From Panax quinquefolius (taxonomy: Eukaryota; Streptophyta; Magnoliopsida; Apiales; Araliaceae): 64,000 bases of DNA. Shown here piece after piece: positions 1 through 13,738 of this stretch. The position numbers and the translations under genes were made by a program. Each line of letters begins with the position of its first letter. The first letter of the stretch is position 1. The notes under the pieces are model-generated. The model saw only the letters and a program-made list of their open reading frames with translations, was not told the origin of the DNA and did no database searches. The DNA lies in contig JAINUW010000716.1 of NCBI GenBank assembly GCA_020205615.1, positions 558,001 to 622,000 of the forward strand. The letters are read 5' to 3'.

Positions 1-722
1 CCCTTATGGTTTGACCCTTAGGGTTAAAACCTAAGGTTTCAAAAAATTAAATCTAGGATTTCCAAATTAAGATATTAAAAATGGAAAATTAAGCTTTTAA
101 ATTTATAATTAGTATTTTCTAATTATATTAAAGTTTATTAATCATTTTCAAGCTTGCTAATTAGGATTAATGATTCCTAATTAAAATTAAAATTACCTAA
201 TTACCAATTAGGGTTTCAAATTTACAAATTAGGGTTTTTAATTATTAGAATTTCTAAATATTCATTAGGGTTATCCTTACTTAGATTGTAATTAATACAC
301 AAAAGCTTTATACATAGCATTTAAATTCTGAATTAGGATTTTGAAAATCCGAATTAGGGTTTCAAATTCCCAAAACTGAATTAGGGTTTCCAGAACCAGT
401 TTCTTGGGTTTCATATAAATCGTAAAAATTTTCTAACTGAACGTTGACGTTCTAAATATATACTTAGGGTTTGGAGACTAATATAGTTATCTGGTCAAGC
501 CTTGACCCTTAACCACATATTGTACACATATAAAACCATATACACAAAACATATACCCTTATTCACTTAATCCTGAATAATTCACCACAAAAATTTAAAT
601 CCATAAAATTTCTTTCCAGAAATGTAAAATCCACACACCTATTTTATGTTTAGGTTTATTATTTAACCTTTAATCCATCATTTAAGATTTAATTACTTTT
701 TCTAAATTTTTGGATCGTCACA
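1..722 (-). repeat. C LTR copy 1 (partial)
   Basis: This is the 5'-most part, in minus-strand sense, of the element C LTR. It aligns throughout with 38231-38966 and 42161-42883. It ends at GTCACA, next to the purine tract of the internal region. It is rich in TTAGGGTTT (telobox) motifs at 208, 229, 354, 381 and 464. The rest of this LTR copy lies left of the window. Confidence 0.85.
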
Positions 723-1628
723 TTCACCCCTTCTTCTAAGAATTTCGTCCCCGAAATTCAACTTACACCTTATACCTTTCATACTCATCATTACATGCTA
801 CCCACAACATCCCTCACAAGAGTAAAAATTTCAAATTGTGTTGAGGAGTCATATAGACTATGAATTTTCATTTTCACAAAGGTTTTATGGATATTCATCC
901 GCAAACCGTCTTAACTTACAACCATAAAAGGGTGATTATCTTGATATGCCCTGTACTGGCCAAGTACTGCTGGTTGGAATAATTTTTCCCCGTTCCTTCT
1001 ATTCCATCCGCCTTAGGCGTACAAAATTTCTTACCTCGGTCTTTATCGAAATCTGCACCGAAACAATTTGGTTCTAGAAAATTTTCAAAGAACGCTTAGA
1101 GATCTTATAAACGTTGGTCTAGCCGAATCGAATAGCTTAGACTCATATTGATAATCAATTTGAAACGAAATATTAATGTATAGCCAAACTCCGTTGGAAA
1201 ATTTAAATTTTGAAAATAGTTTGAGAATGATGTCATGATGTAGTACTGTATTAACAGTCCGTTTGAGGATGCGGTCATTATATGTCTTTGTCATAACACA
1301 TCATACAATAGTGGAATAACGATTTTTAGATCAAATTCAACACTAAGTATTCTTGTATTTACAACTCCATCATTTTTTATCATCTCTGCACCAGGTTACA
1401 TGGTACATAAGTGATAGATAAAAATATATTTTGATATTTAAAATCATTATTTTCTAGCCGAAACAATTAGCATAGACTGTACGTTAAACCGTTCAAAAAT
1501 CTTTGCAAATCTGTTTTATCATCTCAATAAGTAACTAGGTGTAGGTGGCCCGAAGTCCAGGCATACACAATAGTCACCAAGAGTTGAGAATAAAAAGTCA
1601 TTTTTAAAAAGGCACATAGTGCGTATTT
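723..1628 (-). other. C internal region copy 1, 3' part, with polypurine tract
   Basis: This non-coding stretch matches 38967-39873. On the minus strand it ends with an A/G-rich tract (complement of 723-740) directly before the LTR start TGTGACG, which is the expected place of a polypurine tract. Just upstream of the tract is a GAGGACGAAATT-like sequence typical of the end of gypsy pol, but no open reading frame of useful length accompanies it. The region stops at the array T insertion; TATTT at 1624-1628 is the left target duplication. Confidence 0.75.
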
Positions 1629-2861
1629 TGTAAGACCCCGAATTTTATGAAATAAAGGTATTCAATTTTTCTTATAATTACTATTCAAGAAATGGTTAAA
1701 TTGATAAAAGGTTAAAGTTAAGGGTGATATATGATTTTTTCAAAATACGCAAGTGGTTATAAAATATTCATCATTGTTGTGGGAATATTCGCTTAGTCGT
1801 GGAATATTCTTTCCACGGAGAATATTAAGACGACGCACCAGTATGTGATCATTTATGGGCCCCATAATGTAATAACCGCTTCGGATGGAGAAAACGACAA
1901 ATTTGAGTTTTTATAAATAACTTGTGTAATCGCTACTGATTAACATCGTTGGAATACCCGGTTGGTAAAGTAAAGTAATACGCTGGCGTTGTTGCACAAG
2001 TAGTACATACAGTATTGCAGATAGTATTTTTCAATTATTGATTCTTACGTGAGAAGGCACTACTCAATAATTGTTACGATAATTCTTGCTCAATATTTTA
2101 TTTTATTGATTCAATAATTGTTGTGTTGATATTTTATATTATTGTTGTTCAATAATTATCAACGCATGAAGATTTCCCATTATCGGATCAATAATTCATA
2201 TTATTTGAATAATATTATTAGATAACATTATTGGCAATGTCTAGAAAGTTACATCAAGGAGAGGTTTGGTCACCTAATTGCTTGCGCAAGAAGGAGAAAT
2301 TCTTATTCGAAAGCCCCCTTTCTGAGGAACTACTTTGGTTGTCATAAATGTGATTACGTAATATTATTTGTGAATAATTAATTATTGATTCATATGATAA
2401 GAAAATATTTATTTGATGTGGATATAAATGATGGATTTATTTATGTGGTTATAAATGAAGGAATTAATGTTGAGGTATTTTATCAATTATTTTGTCGATT
2501 GGAGGTATTAAAAGATAAAATCGGTGTTCTTACTGACTTTATTGTGTGAGTTATAATATTTAATCCGATAGTTGGATCGTTGTAATTTTTGGATATGTAA
2601 TACATATATAAGTTGAGTATATGTTCACAAATTTTGAACCGTTAAAAATGAGCGTATAATTTGTTATGAATTTTAAGAGGTGGTGATCTGTAAATTAGGT
2701 TATAAATGATTTTGGTGGAAAATTCTAGAATTGGTGGGCCCCACTTTTGGTTGGTGAGAAATGTGCTCAATTGAATTTTCAAATGTGGTGGGTGGGAATA
2801 GTAGCAGGTAAAGCCATCGGAGTTGCAGAGTTAAGTGCGCTTGACGTGCTTAACATTTTCC

Positions 2862-2870
2862 TATAAATAG
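2862..2870 (+). promoter_or_regulatory. LTR TATA box, T unit 1
   Basis: TATAAATAG is followed about 45-70 bp downstream by a CT-rich tract. It is present in all eight units and in solo LTR S, so it is probably the U3 promoter with R starting shortly downstream. The start site itself is inferred. Confidence 0.7.
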
Positions 2871-3143
2871 AGGGCTAAGTTAGAATTGAAAATCACACCG
2901 TAAACAAAGTTTTTCTCTCTTTCTCTCTATATTATTGAGCGTATTTTGTGAGTATTTAAATACTTTGAGAGTTCTTTATTCAAAGACAAGTTTCATTCAA
3001 AGATCACTTTCGACCTTTCCTTAGAAATCTCGATTCTTTGAGGTAAGGGATATTATTTTTTTCGTAATGATATTATTTCTTCAATATCATTATGCTGAAA
3101 TGTTGATCTGAAGTTTTTATCAAATTTGGAACTTTTTCATGTC

Positions 3144-3200
3144 GGAGTTACTATTCATGAGTTACTATTCACGAGTTACTATTCACGAGTACTATTCATG
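3144..3200 (+). repeat. 14-bp minisatellite in the T-family LTR
   Basis: The repeat is GAGTTACTATTCAC or GAGTTACTATTCAT, about 14 bp. Copy counts in units 1-8 are 4, 6, 6, 7, 7, 6, 7 and 8. The same repeat is in solo LTR S (complement, about 60218-60315) and in both LTRs of G (48776-48860 and 55095-55200). Confidence 0.85.
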
Positions 3201-3525
3201 AAGCGTGAAAATGTTTTTTGTGGAATTTCTATCTTTTGGTGTCGAGTTCTTATTCACGATACTAAGACTATTCACGATATCAAGACTATTCATCGAAAAA
3301 TAAAATTTCTTCTTTTCGTCCAAAATATCTATTCGGATACTAGCTTTGATTGTATCCATGTTTTGATCATTCTTGAATTTTACTTTGATTATGATTATTT
3401 ATGAAGTATTTGTGAACTTCGGATTGTTTAAAGTACGAATCCATAATACTTGTTCTTTTGTTTCAATTGGATTCGTTTTCTTAAAAATATTTTTCATCAT
3501 CCTCGACCTTAAATGATGATATTAT

Positions 3526-3735
3526 TGAATATCTTTGGCTGTAGTGCAAAGATGAATGATTTGTGAAGAATATCTTTGGCTGTGTAGCAAAAGATGAGCA
3601 GTGTTTAAATGAACACGACCGATCGATGAATATCTTTGGCCTTTAGTGCAAAGATGAGCAGTGTTGAGATGAACATGACCGATTGATGAATATCTTTGGC
3701 TCAGAGTGCAAAGATGAATATTTGATTTGAGATGA
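3526..3735 (+). repeat. Four tandem ~65-bp repeats in the T-family LTR
   Basis: Each copy carries GAATATCTTTGGC, a short variable part and AGTGCAAAGATGA. The repeat recurs at the same place in every unit and in S. A related GAATATCCTTGGC...GTAGTGCATGGAT repeat is in the LTRs of G (48862-48940 and 56518-56760). The repeat length keeps an antisense frame open, but I do not treat that frame as a gene. Confidence 0.8.
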
Positions 3736-4627
3736 ATATTGATTGATGTTACTGAGGATAAAATATTGATGATGGGATTATTAAATTCATAGATTATAGT
3801 AGATTTCATTCTCTACGTAACTCTTCTATGAATTATTATTTCATTCATGAATATTGATCCGAAACTTGTTGTCTATTGTATTCTATCAGATTTTTTTTTC
3901 CCTGTTGGAGACTAACGATAATTTGTTGTATATTATCTTAGTCATAATATTCTTTACTGGGCTAGTTGAGCTCACCCTTTTCCTTGTTGTTCCATTTTTC
4001 TTCTCGTGGGAGGCGAGAATGTAGCGGGTACTAGTGGGGTATGGAATGAAGGTTCTAGAGAGAGTTGTTTAGTAGTCCTCACCATTTTGTAAAATAATGT
4101 ATCAATAATTATGATGGGGATTTATTTGCGTATGGATAATGTCTAGAAGACAATATTATATTTAAACTCATTAAGATATATATTGTCGTATTTCACACGA
4201 CATTTGTATTATTGAAGTTGTAGTTTGCTTCTTGTACCATGTATTTGGCGACTCGAATGGGTTGGATGGAATGGACCTATTTTGGGGTTATTACAGGTTG
4301 GTATTAGAGCTTAGGATATGATCTCTGGCGGAGATGGGGAATAGAACTAGGAGGGAGAGATGAGTAAATCCTTCGCTAGTGTGTCCTACCTAAGCTTAAT
4401 TGTTGGTCACCATAATATCGGGATATTATGTGATATGTTAATTTGTTCAATTAACTTTTGTGTTTTGAAGTCGTATTCTAGAATGATATCCAAATAAAGA
4501 AGATGAGCAATGGAGAAATCATGATGGACGGGGAAGATGGAATCTGAAATGAAAGCAAGGTATTCTCAACTCTTTGAAATACCAGGTACGTAAATTTCGA
4601 GGACGAAATTTCATAAGGAGGGGAGAT

Positions 4628-7600
4628 TGTAAGACCCCGAATTTTATGAAATAAAGGTATTCAATTTTTCTTATAATTACTATTCAGTAAATGGTTAAAT
4701 TGATAAAAGGTTAAAGTTAAGGGTGATATATGATTTTTTTTCAAAATACGCAAGTGGTTATAAAATATTCATTGTTGTCGGGGAATATTCGCTTAGTCGT
4801 GGAATATTCTTTCTGTCGGAGAATATTCGTACGACGGCGCAGTCATTTGTGGGCCCCATAACAGAATAACTGTCGGATGGAGAAAACGACAAATTTGAGT
4901 TTTTATAAATAACGGCGTAATCGTTACCGTTAACACTGTTGGAATACCCGGTTGGTAAAGTAAAGTAATACGCGTTGTTGCACAGTAGCACACGGTATTG
5001 CATAGTATTTTTTCAATTATTGATTCTTACGTGAGAAGGCACTACTCAATAATTGTTACAGTAATTACTGTTCAATATTTTATTTTATTGATTCAATAAT
5101 TGCTGTGTTGATATTTTATATTATTGTTGTTCAATAATTATCACTGCACAGTATTTCCCATTATCAGATCAATAATTCATATTATTTGAATAATATTATT
5201 AGATAGCATTATTGGCAATGTCTAGAAAGTTCTGTCAAGGAGAGGTTTGGTCACCTAATTCGCGCCAAGATGAGGAGAAATTCTTATTGAAAGCCCCATC
5301 TTTCCGAGGAGCTACTGGTCATCATAAATGTGATTTTGTAATATTATTTGTGAATAATTAATTATTGATTCATATGATAAGAAAATATTTATTTGATGTG
5401 GATATAAATGATGGATTTATTTATGTGGTTATAAATGAAGGAATTAATGTTGAGGTATTTTATCAAGATTTTGTCGATTGGAGGTATTAAAAGATAAAAT
5501 CGATTGTTCTTATGACTTTTTATTGTGAGTTATAATATTTAATCCGACCGTTGGATCATTGTAATTTTGGATATGTTATACATATATAAGTTGAGTATAT
5601 GTTCACAAATTTTGAACCGTTAAAAATGAGCGTATAATTTGTTATGAATTTTAAGAGGTGGCATGATTGTAAATTAGGTTATAAATGATTTTGGTGGAAA
5701 ATTCTAGAATTGGTGGGCCCCACTTTTGGTTGGTGAGAAATGTGCTCAATTGAATTTTCAAATGTGGTGGGTGGGAATAGTAGCGAGAGTAAAGCCATCG
5801 GGGTTGCGAGAGTTAAGTCCTGCCTTTGCCGCGTGCTAACATTTTCCTATAAATAGAGGGCTAAGTTAGAATTGAAAATCACACGAAACAAGTTTTTCTC
5901 TTTCTCTCTCTATATTATTGAGCGTATTTTGTGAGTATTTAGATACTTTGAGAGTTCTTTATTCGAAGACAAGTTTCATTCGGCATCACTTTCGACCTTT
6001 CCTTCCGAAGCAATCGATTCTTTGAGGTAAGGGATATTATTTTTTTCGTAATGATATTATTTCTTGATATCATTATCTTTGAAATGTTGATCCGAAGTTT
6101 TATCAAATTTGAAACTTTTTCATATCGGGGTTACTATTCATGAGTTACTATTCACGAGTTACTATTCATGAGTTACTATTAATGAGTTACTATTCACGAG
6201 TACTATTCATGAAGCGTGAAGATGTTTTTGTGGAATTTCTATCTTTTGGTGTCGGAGTTACTATTCACGATATCTAAGACTATTCACGATATCTGCACTA
6301 TTCACGATACTATCACGGCACTATTCATCGAAAAATAAAATTTCTTCTTTTCGTCCAAAATATCTATTCGGATACTAGCTTTGATTGTATCCATGTTTTG
6401 ATCATTCTTGAATTTTACTTGATGATGATTATTTATGAAGTATTTGTGAACTCGGATTGTTTAAAGTACGAATCCATAATACTTGTTCTTTTGTTTCCTT
6501 TGGATTCGTTTTCTTTAAAAATATTTTTCATCATCCTCGGCCTTAAATGATGATATTATTGAATATCTTTGGCCGTAGTGCAAAAAGATGAATGATTTGT
6601 GAAGAATATCTTTGGCCCGTAGTGCAAAGATGAGCAGTGTTTAAATGAACATGACCGATCGATGAATATCTTTGGCCTTTAGTGCAAAGATGAGCAGTGT
6701 TGAGATGAACATGACCGATTGATGAATATCTTTGGCTGTAGTGCAAAAGATGAATATTTGATTTGAGATGAATATTGATTGATGTTACGAGGATAAAATA
6801 TTGATGATGGATTGTTAAATTCATAGATTATAGTAGATTTCATTCTCTACGTAACTCTTCTATGAATTATTATTTCATGCGAATATTGATCCGAAACTTG
6901 TTGTCTATTGTATTCTATCGATTTTTTTTCCTGTTGGAGACTAACGATAATTTGTTGTATATTATCTTAGTCATATTCTTCTCTTGGGCTAGTTGAGCTC
7001 ACCCTTTTCCTTGTTGTTCCATTTTTCTTCTCGGGAGGCGAGAATGTAGCGGGTACTAGTTGGGGTATGGAATGAAGGTTCTAGAGAGAGTTGTTTAGTA
7101 GTCCTCACCATTTTTGTAAAATAATGTATCAATAATTATGATGGGGATTTATTTGCGTGTGGATATTGTCTAGAAGACAATATTATATTTAAACTCACAA
7201 GATATATATTGTCGTATTTCACACGACATTTGTATTATTGAAGTTGTAGTTTGCTTCTTGTACCATGTATTTGGCGTAACTCGAGAATGGGTTGGATGGA
7301 ATGGACCTATTTTAGGGTTATTACGGTTGGTATCGAGCTTAGGGATATGATCTCCTGGCGGAGATCGGGGAATAGAACTAGGAGGGAGATGAGTAAATCC
7401 TTCGCTAGTGTGTCCTACCTAAGCTTAATTGTTGGTCGGTCATAATATCGGGATATTATGTGATATGTTAATTTGTTCAATTAACCCGTGTTTTGAAGTT
7501 GTATTCTAGAATGATATCCAAATAAAGAAGATGAGCAATGGAGAAATCATGATGACGGGGAAGATGGAATCGAAATGAAAGCAAGGTATTCTCAACCCTT

Positions 7601-7653
7601 TGAAATACAGTGTAACGTAAATTTCGAGGACGAAATTTCATAAGGAGGGAGAT
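4628..7653 (+). repeat. T unit 2 (LTR 4628 to about 7324, spacer to 7653)
   Basis: TATA box at 5848-5856. Its section 5030-5220 keeps intact CAG/CTG trinucleotides and matches units 6 and 8 there. The spacer primer site reads TATCGAGC, having lost the A of CAG. Six minisatellite copies lie at about 6129-6212. Confidence 0.88.
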
Positions 7654-10600
7654 TGTAAGACCCCGAATTTTATGAAATAAAGGTATTCAATTTTTCTTAT
7701 AATTACTATTCAAAGTAAATGGTTAAATTGATAAAAGGTTAAAGTTAAGGGTGATATATGATTTTTTTTCAAAATACGCAAGTGGTTATAAAATATTCAT
7801 TGTTGTTTGGGGAATATTCGCTAATCGTGGAATATTCTTTACGTCGGAGAATATTCAGACAACACAGTGTGATCATTTGTGGGCCCCATAATGTAATAAG
7901 CGCCGGATGGAGAAAACGACAAATTTGAGTTTTTATAAATAATTGGCGTAATCGTTCTGAATTAACTCGTTGGAATACCCGGTTGGTAAAGTAAAGTAAT
8001 ACGCTGGCGTTGTTGCATAGTAGCACTGCAGTATTGCATAGTATTTTTTAATTATTGATTCTTACGTGAGAAGACACTACTCAATAATTGTTACAAAGAA
8101 TTATCGCTCAATATTTTATTTTATTGATTCAATAATTCTTCGTGTTGATATTTTATATTATTGTTGTTCAATAATTATCACCGCATGATTTCCCATTATC
8201 GGATCAATAATTCATATTATTTGAATAATATTATTAGATAGCATTATTGGCAATGTCTAGAAAGTTTCATCAAGGAGAGGTTTGGTCACCTAATTGCTTG
8301 CGCCCAAGAAGGAGAAATTCTTATTGAAAGCCCCATCTTTCCAGGAGCTACTGGTCATTATAAATGTGATTTTGTAATATTATTTGTGAATAATTAATTA
8401 TTGATTCATATGATAAGAAAATATTTATTTGATGTGGATATAAATGATGGATTTATTTATGTGGTTATAAATGAAGGAATTAATGTTGAGGTATTTTATC
8501 GGTATTTTGTCGATTGGAGGTATTAAAAGATAAAATCGGTGTTCTTACTGACTTTATTGTGTGAGTTATAATATTTAATCCAAACCGTTGGATCATTGTA
8601 ATTTTTGGATATGTTATACATATATAAGTTGAGTATATGTTCACAAATTTTGAACCGTTAAAAATGAGCGTATAATTTGTTATGAATTTTAAGAGGTGTT
8701 GATTCGTAAATTAGGTTATAAATGATTTTGGTGGAAAATTTTAGAATTGGTGGGCCCCACTTTTGGTTGGTGAGAAATGTGCTCAATTGAATTTTCAAAT
8801 GTGGTGGGTGGGAATAGTAGCGAGTAAAGCCATCGAAGTTGCGAGTTAAGTCCGCTTGGCGTGCTAACATTTTCCTATAAATAGAGGCTAAGTTAGAATT
8901 GAAAATCACACCGTAAACAAAGTTTTCTCTCTTTCTCTCTATATTATTGAGCGTATTTTGTGAGTATTTAGATACTTTGAGAGTTCTTTGTTCAAAGACA
9001 AGTTTCATTCAAAGATCACTTTCGACCTTTCCCAAGAAATCTTGATTCTTTGAGGTAAGGGATATTATTTTTTTTCGTAATGATATTATTTCTTCAATAT
9101 CATTATCTTTGAAATGTTGATCTGAAGTTTTATCAAATTTGGAACTTTTTCATATCGGGGTTACTATTCATGAGTTACTATTCACGAGTTACTATTCATG
9201 AGTTACTATTCATGAGTTACTATTCACGAGTACTATTCATGAAGCGTGAAGATGTTTTTGTGGAATTTCTATCTTTTGGTGTTGGAGTTACTTATTCACG
9301 ATCTCAAGACTATTCACGATATCAAGACTATTCACGATATCGGCACTATTCATCGAAAAATAAAATTTCTTCTTTTTCGTCAAAATATCTATTACGGATA
9401 CTAGCTTTGATTGTATCCATGTTTTGATCATTCTTGAATTTTACTTCAATATGATTATTTATGAAGTATTTGTGAACTTCGGATTGTTTAAAGTAACGAA
9501 TCCATAATACTTGTTCTTTTGTTTCACTTGGATTCGTTTTCTTTAAAAATATTTTTCATCATCCTCGGTCTTAAATGATGATATTATTGAATATCTTTGG
9601 CCCGTAGTGCAAAGATGAATGATTTCGAAGAATATCTTTGGCTTTTGTAGTGCAAAAAAAAGATGAGCAGTGTTTAAATGAAACGACCGATCGATGAATA
9701 TCTTTGGCCTTTAGTGCAAAGATGAGCAGTGTTGAGATGAACATTACCGATTGATGAATATCTTTGGCACATGTAGTGCAAAGATGAATATTTGATTTGA
9801 GATGAATATTGATTGATGTTACTGAGGATAAAATATTGATGATGAATTTATTAAATTCATAGATTATAGTAGATTTCATTTCTACGTAACTCTTCTATGA
9901 ATTATTATTTCACCATAATATTGATCCGAAACTTGTTGTCTATTGTATTCTATCGATTTTTTTTTCCTGTTGGAGACTAACGATAATTTGTTGTATATTA
10001 TCTTAGTCATAATATTCTTTATCGGGCTAGTTGAGCTCACCTTTTCCTTGTTGTTCCATTTTTCTTCTCGGGAGGCGAGAATGTGGCGGGTGTACTAGTC
10101 GGGTATGGAATGAAGGTTCTAGAGAGAGTTGTTTAGTAGTCCTCACCATTTTTGTAAAATAATGTATCAATAATTATGATGGGGATTTATTTGCGTGTGG
10201 ATATTGTCTAGAAGACAATATTATATTTAAACTCACAGTATATATTGTCGTATTTCACACGACATTTGTATTATTGAAGTTGTAGTTTGCTTCTTGTACC
10301 ATGTATTTGGCGACTCAGAATGGGTTGGATGGAATGGACCTATTTTGGGGTTGTTACAGTTGGTATCAGAGCTTAGGGATATGATCTCTGGCGGAGATCG
10401 GGGAATAGAACTAGGAGGGGAGAGATGAGTAAATCCTTCGCTAGTGTGTCCTACCTAAGCTTAATTGTTGGTCAGTCATAATATCGGGATATTATGTGAT
10501 ATGTTAATTTGTTCAATTAACCCGTGTTTTGAAGCTGTATTCTAGAATGATATCTGAAATAAAGAAGATGAGCAATGGAGAAATCATGATGACAGGGAAG

Positions 10601-10691
10601 ATGGAATCTGAAATGAAAGCAAGGTATTCTCAACTCTTTGAAATACCAGGTACGTAAATTTCGAGGACGAAATTTCATAAGGATGTGAGAT
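7654..10691 (+). repeat. T unit 3 (LTR 7654-10358, spacer 10359-10691)
   Basis: TATA box at 8876-8884. The primer site is the canonical TGGTATCAGAGC, and the spacer keeps intact CTG and CCAGG sites like unit 6. Six minisatellite copies lie at about 9160-9243. Confidence 0.88.
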
Positions 10692-13600
10692 TGTAAGACC
10701 CCGAATTTTATGAAATAAAGGTATTCAATTTTTCTTATAATTACTATTCAGTAAATGGTTAAATTGATAAAAGGTTAAAGTTAAGGGTGATATATGATTT
10801 TTTTTTCAAAATACGCAAGTGGTTATAAAATATTCATTGTTGTCGGGAATATTTGCTTAGTCGTGGAATATTCTTTTTACGAGAATATTAGATAAATGAC
10901 AAGCATGATCATTGTCAGGGCCCCATAATAAGAATAAGCTGTCGGATGGAGAAAACGACAAATTTGAGTTTTATAAATAGCGGCGTAATCGTTCTAGAAT
11001 TAGTAACTTTGTTGGAATACGGTTGGTAAAGTAAAGTAATACGGCGTTGTTGCATAGTAGTATACTGCGGTATTGCATAGTATTTTTTCAATTATTGATT
11101 CTTACGTGAGAAGGCACTACTCAATAATTGTTATAGTAATTCTTGCTCAATATTTTATTTTATTGATTCAATAATTCGTTGTGTTGATATTTTATATTAT
11201 TGTTGTTCAATAATTATCAACGACAAGATTTCCCATTATCGGATCAATAATTCATATTATTTGAATAATATTATTAGATAGCATTATTGGCAATGTCTAG
11301 AAAGTTCATCGAGGAGAGGTTTGGTCACCTAATTATGGCGCCGATGAGGAGAAATTCTTATTGAAAGCCCCTCTTTCCAGGAACTACTGATTGTCATAAA
11401 TGTGATTCGTAATATTATTTGTGAATAATTAATTATTGATTCATATGATAAGAAAATATTTATTTGATGTGGATATAAATGATGGATTTATTTATGTGGT
11501 TATAAAATAAGGAATTAATGTTGAGGTATTTTATCGGTATTTTGTCGATTGGAGGTATTAAAAGATAAAATCGATTGTTCTACTGACTTTATTGTGTGAG
11601 TTATAATATTTAATCCGACCGTTGGATCGTTGTAATTTTGGATATGTTATACATATATAAGTTGAGTATATGTTCACAAAATTTGAACCAATTAAAAATG
11701 AGCGTATAATTTGTTATGAATTTTAAGAGGTGTTGATTGTAAATTAGGTTATAAATGATTTTGGTGGAAAATTCTAGAATTGGTGGGCCCCACTTTTGGT
11801 TGGTGAGAAATGTGCTCAATTGAATTTTCAAATGTGGTGGGTGGGAATAGTAGTAGGTAAAAGCCATCGAGGTTGCGAGTTAAGTCCGCCTTGCGTGCTT
11901 AACATTTTCCTATAAATAGAGGCTAAGTTAGAATTGAAAATCACACCGTAAACAAAGTTTTTCTCTTTCTCTCTATATTATTGAGCGTATTTTGTGAGTA
12001 TTTAGATACTTTGAGAGTTCTTTGTCAAAGATAAGTTTCATTCAAAGATCACTTTCGACCTTTCCTTCCAAGAATCTTGATTCTTTGAGGTAAGGGATAT
12101 TATTTTTTCGTAATGATATTATTTCTTCAATATCATTATCTTTGAAATGTTGATCTGAAGTTTTTATCAAATTTAGAATTTTTTTCATGTCGGGGTTACT
12201 ATTCATGAGTTACTATTCACGAGTTACTATTCATGAGTTCTTATTCATGAGTTACTATTCATGAGTTACTTATTCACGAGTACTATTCATGAAGCGTGAA
12301 GATGTTTTTTGTGGAATTTCTATCTTTTGGTGTCGAGTTACTATTCACGATATATCGGCTTTATTCACGATATCTGAAGACTATTCACGATATCTGGCAC
12401 TATTCATCGAAAAATAAAATTTCTTCTTTTCGTCCAAAATATCTATTCTGGATACTAGCTTTGATTGTATCCATGTTTTGATCATTCTTGAATTTTACTT
12501 CAGTATGATTATTTATGAAGTATTTGTGAACTCGGATTGTTTAAAGTACGAATCCATAATACTTGTTCTTTTGTTTCACTGGATTCGTTTTCTTTAAAAA
12601 TATTTTTCATCATCCTTAGTCTTAAATGATGATATTATTGAATATCTTTGGCCTGTAGTGCAAAGATGAATGATTTCTGAAGAATATCTTTGGCCTGTAG
12701 TGCAAAGATGAGCAGTGTTTAAATGAAATATTCGTCGATGAATATCTTTGGCCTTTAGTGCAAAAAGATGAGCAGTGTTGAGATGAACATGACCGATTGA
12801 TGAATATCTTTGGCACTCAGAGTGCAAAGATGAATATTTGATTTGAGATGAATATTGATTGATGTTCTGAGGATAAAATATTGATGATGGATTTGTTAAA
12901 TTCATAGATTATAGTAGATTTCATTCTCTACGTAACTCTTACATGAATTATTATTTCGCTGCGAATATTGATCCGAAACTTGTTGTCTATTGTATTCTAT
13001 CGATTTTTTTCCTGTTGGAGACTAACGATAATTTGTTGTATATTATCTTAGTCATAATATTCTTTCTTCGGGCTAGTTGAGCTCACCCTTTTCCTTGTTG
13101 TTCCATTTTTTTCTTCTCGGGAGGCGAGAATGTAGCGGGTACTAGTGGGGTATGGAATGAAGGTTCTAGAGAGAGTTGTTTAGTAGTCCTCACCATTTTG
13201 TAAAATAATGAATCAATAATTATGATGGGGATTTATTTGCATGTGGATATTGTCTAGAAGACAATATTATATTTAAACTCACAGTATATATTGTCGTATT
13301 TCACACGACATTTGTATTATTGAAGTTGTAGTTTGCTTTTTGTACCATGTATTTGGCGACTCAGAATGGGTTGGATGGAATGGACCTATTTTGGGGTTGT
13401 TACAGTTGGTATCAGAGCTTAGGGATATGATCTCTGGCGGAGATCGGGGAATAAAACTAGGAGGGGAGAGACGAGTAAATCCTTCGCTAGTGTGTCCTAC
13501 CTAAGCTTAATTGTTGGTCAGTCATAATATCGGGATATTATGTGATTTGTTAATTTGTTCAATTAACCGTGTTTTGAAGTCGTATTCTAGAATGATATCC

Positions 13601-13738
13601 GAAATAAAGAAGATGAGCAATGGAGAAATCATGATGATGGGGAAGATGGAATCGAAATGAAAGCAAGGTATTCTCAACTCTTTGAAATACTAAGCAAGCA
13701 CGTAAATTTCGAGGACGAAATTTCATAAGGAGGGAGAT
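10692..13738 (+). repeat. T unit 4 (LTR 10692-13404, spacer 13405-13738)
   Basis: TATA box at 11911-11919. It has seven minisatellite copies and a canonical primer site. The pol-end relic in the spacer reads ACTAAGCAAGCACG where related units read ACCAGGTACG. Confidence 0.87.

Larger units (their letters stand above)
1629..4627 (+). repeat. T unit 1 (LTR 1629-4295, spacer 4296-4627)
   Basis: The LTR runs from TGTAAGACC to TTACA. The spacer opens with the primer site GGTATTAGAGC (canonical CAG changed to TAG) and closes with AAGGAGGGGAG. In the LTR are a TATA box at 2862-2870, a CT-rich start region near 2910-2935, only four copies of the 14-bp minisatellite (3144-3200) and four copies of the CTTTGGC...AGTGCAAAGATGA repeat (3526-3735). 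Confidence 0.88.

Noticed and set aside
3522..3809. Recurring antisense frames of 82-104 codons with a GQRYSSIGHVHLNTAH-like repeat, one in each T unit (also 6543-6824, 9571-9879, 12594-12905, 15700-15967, 18679-18993, 21734-22015, and plus-strand 59643-59849).
   Set aside because: They are antisense to the LTR, follow a ~65-bp DNA repeat whose length keeps one frame open, and shift or break between units at the noisy CAG/CTG sites. No start context or domain supports them.
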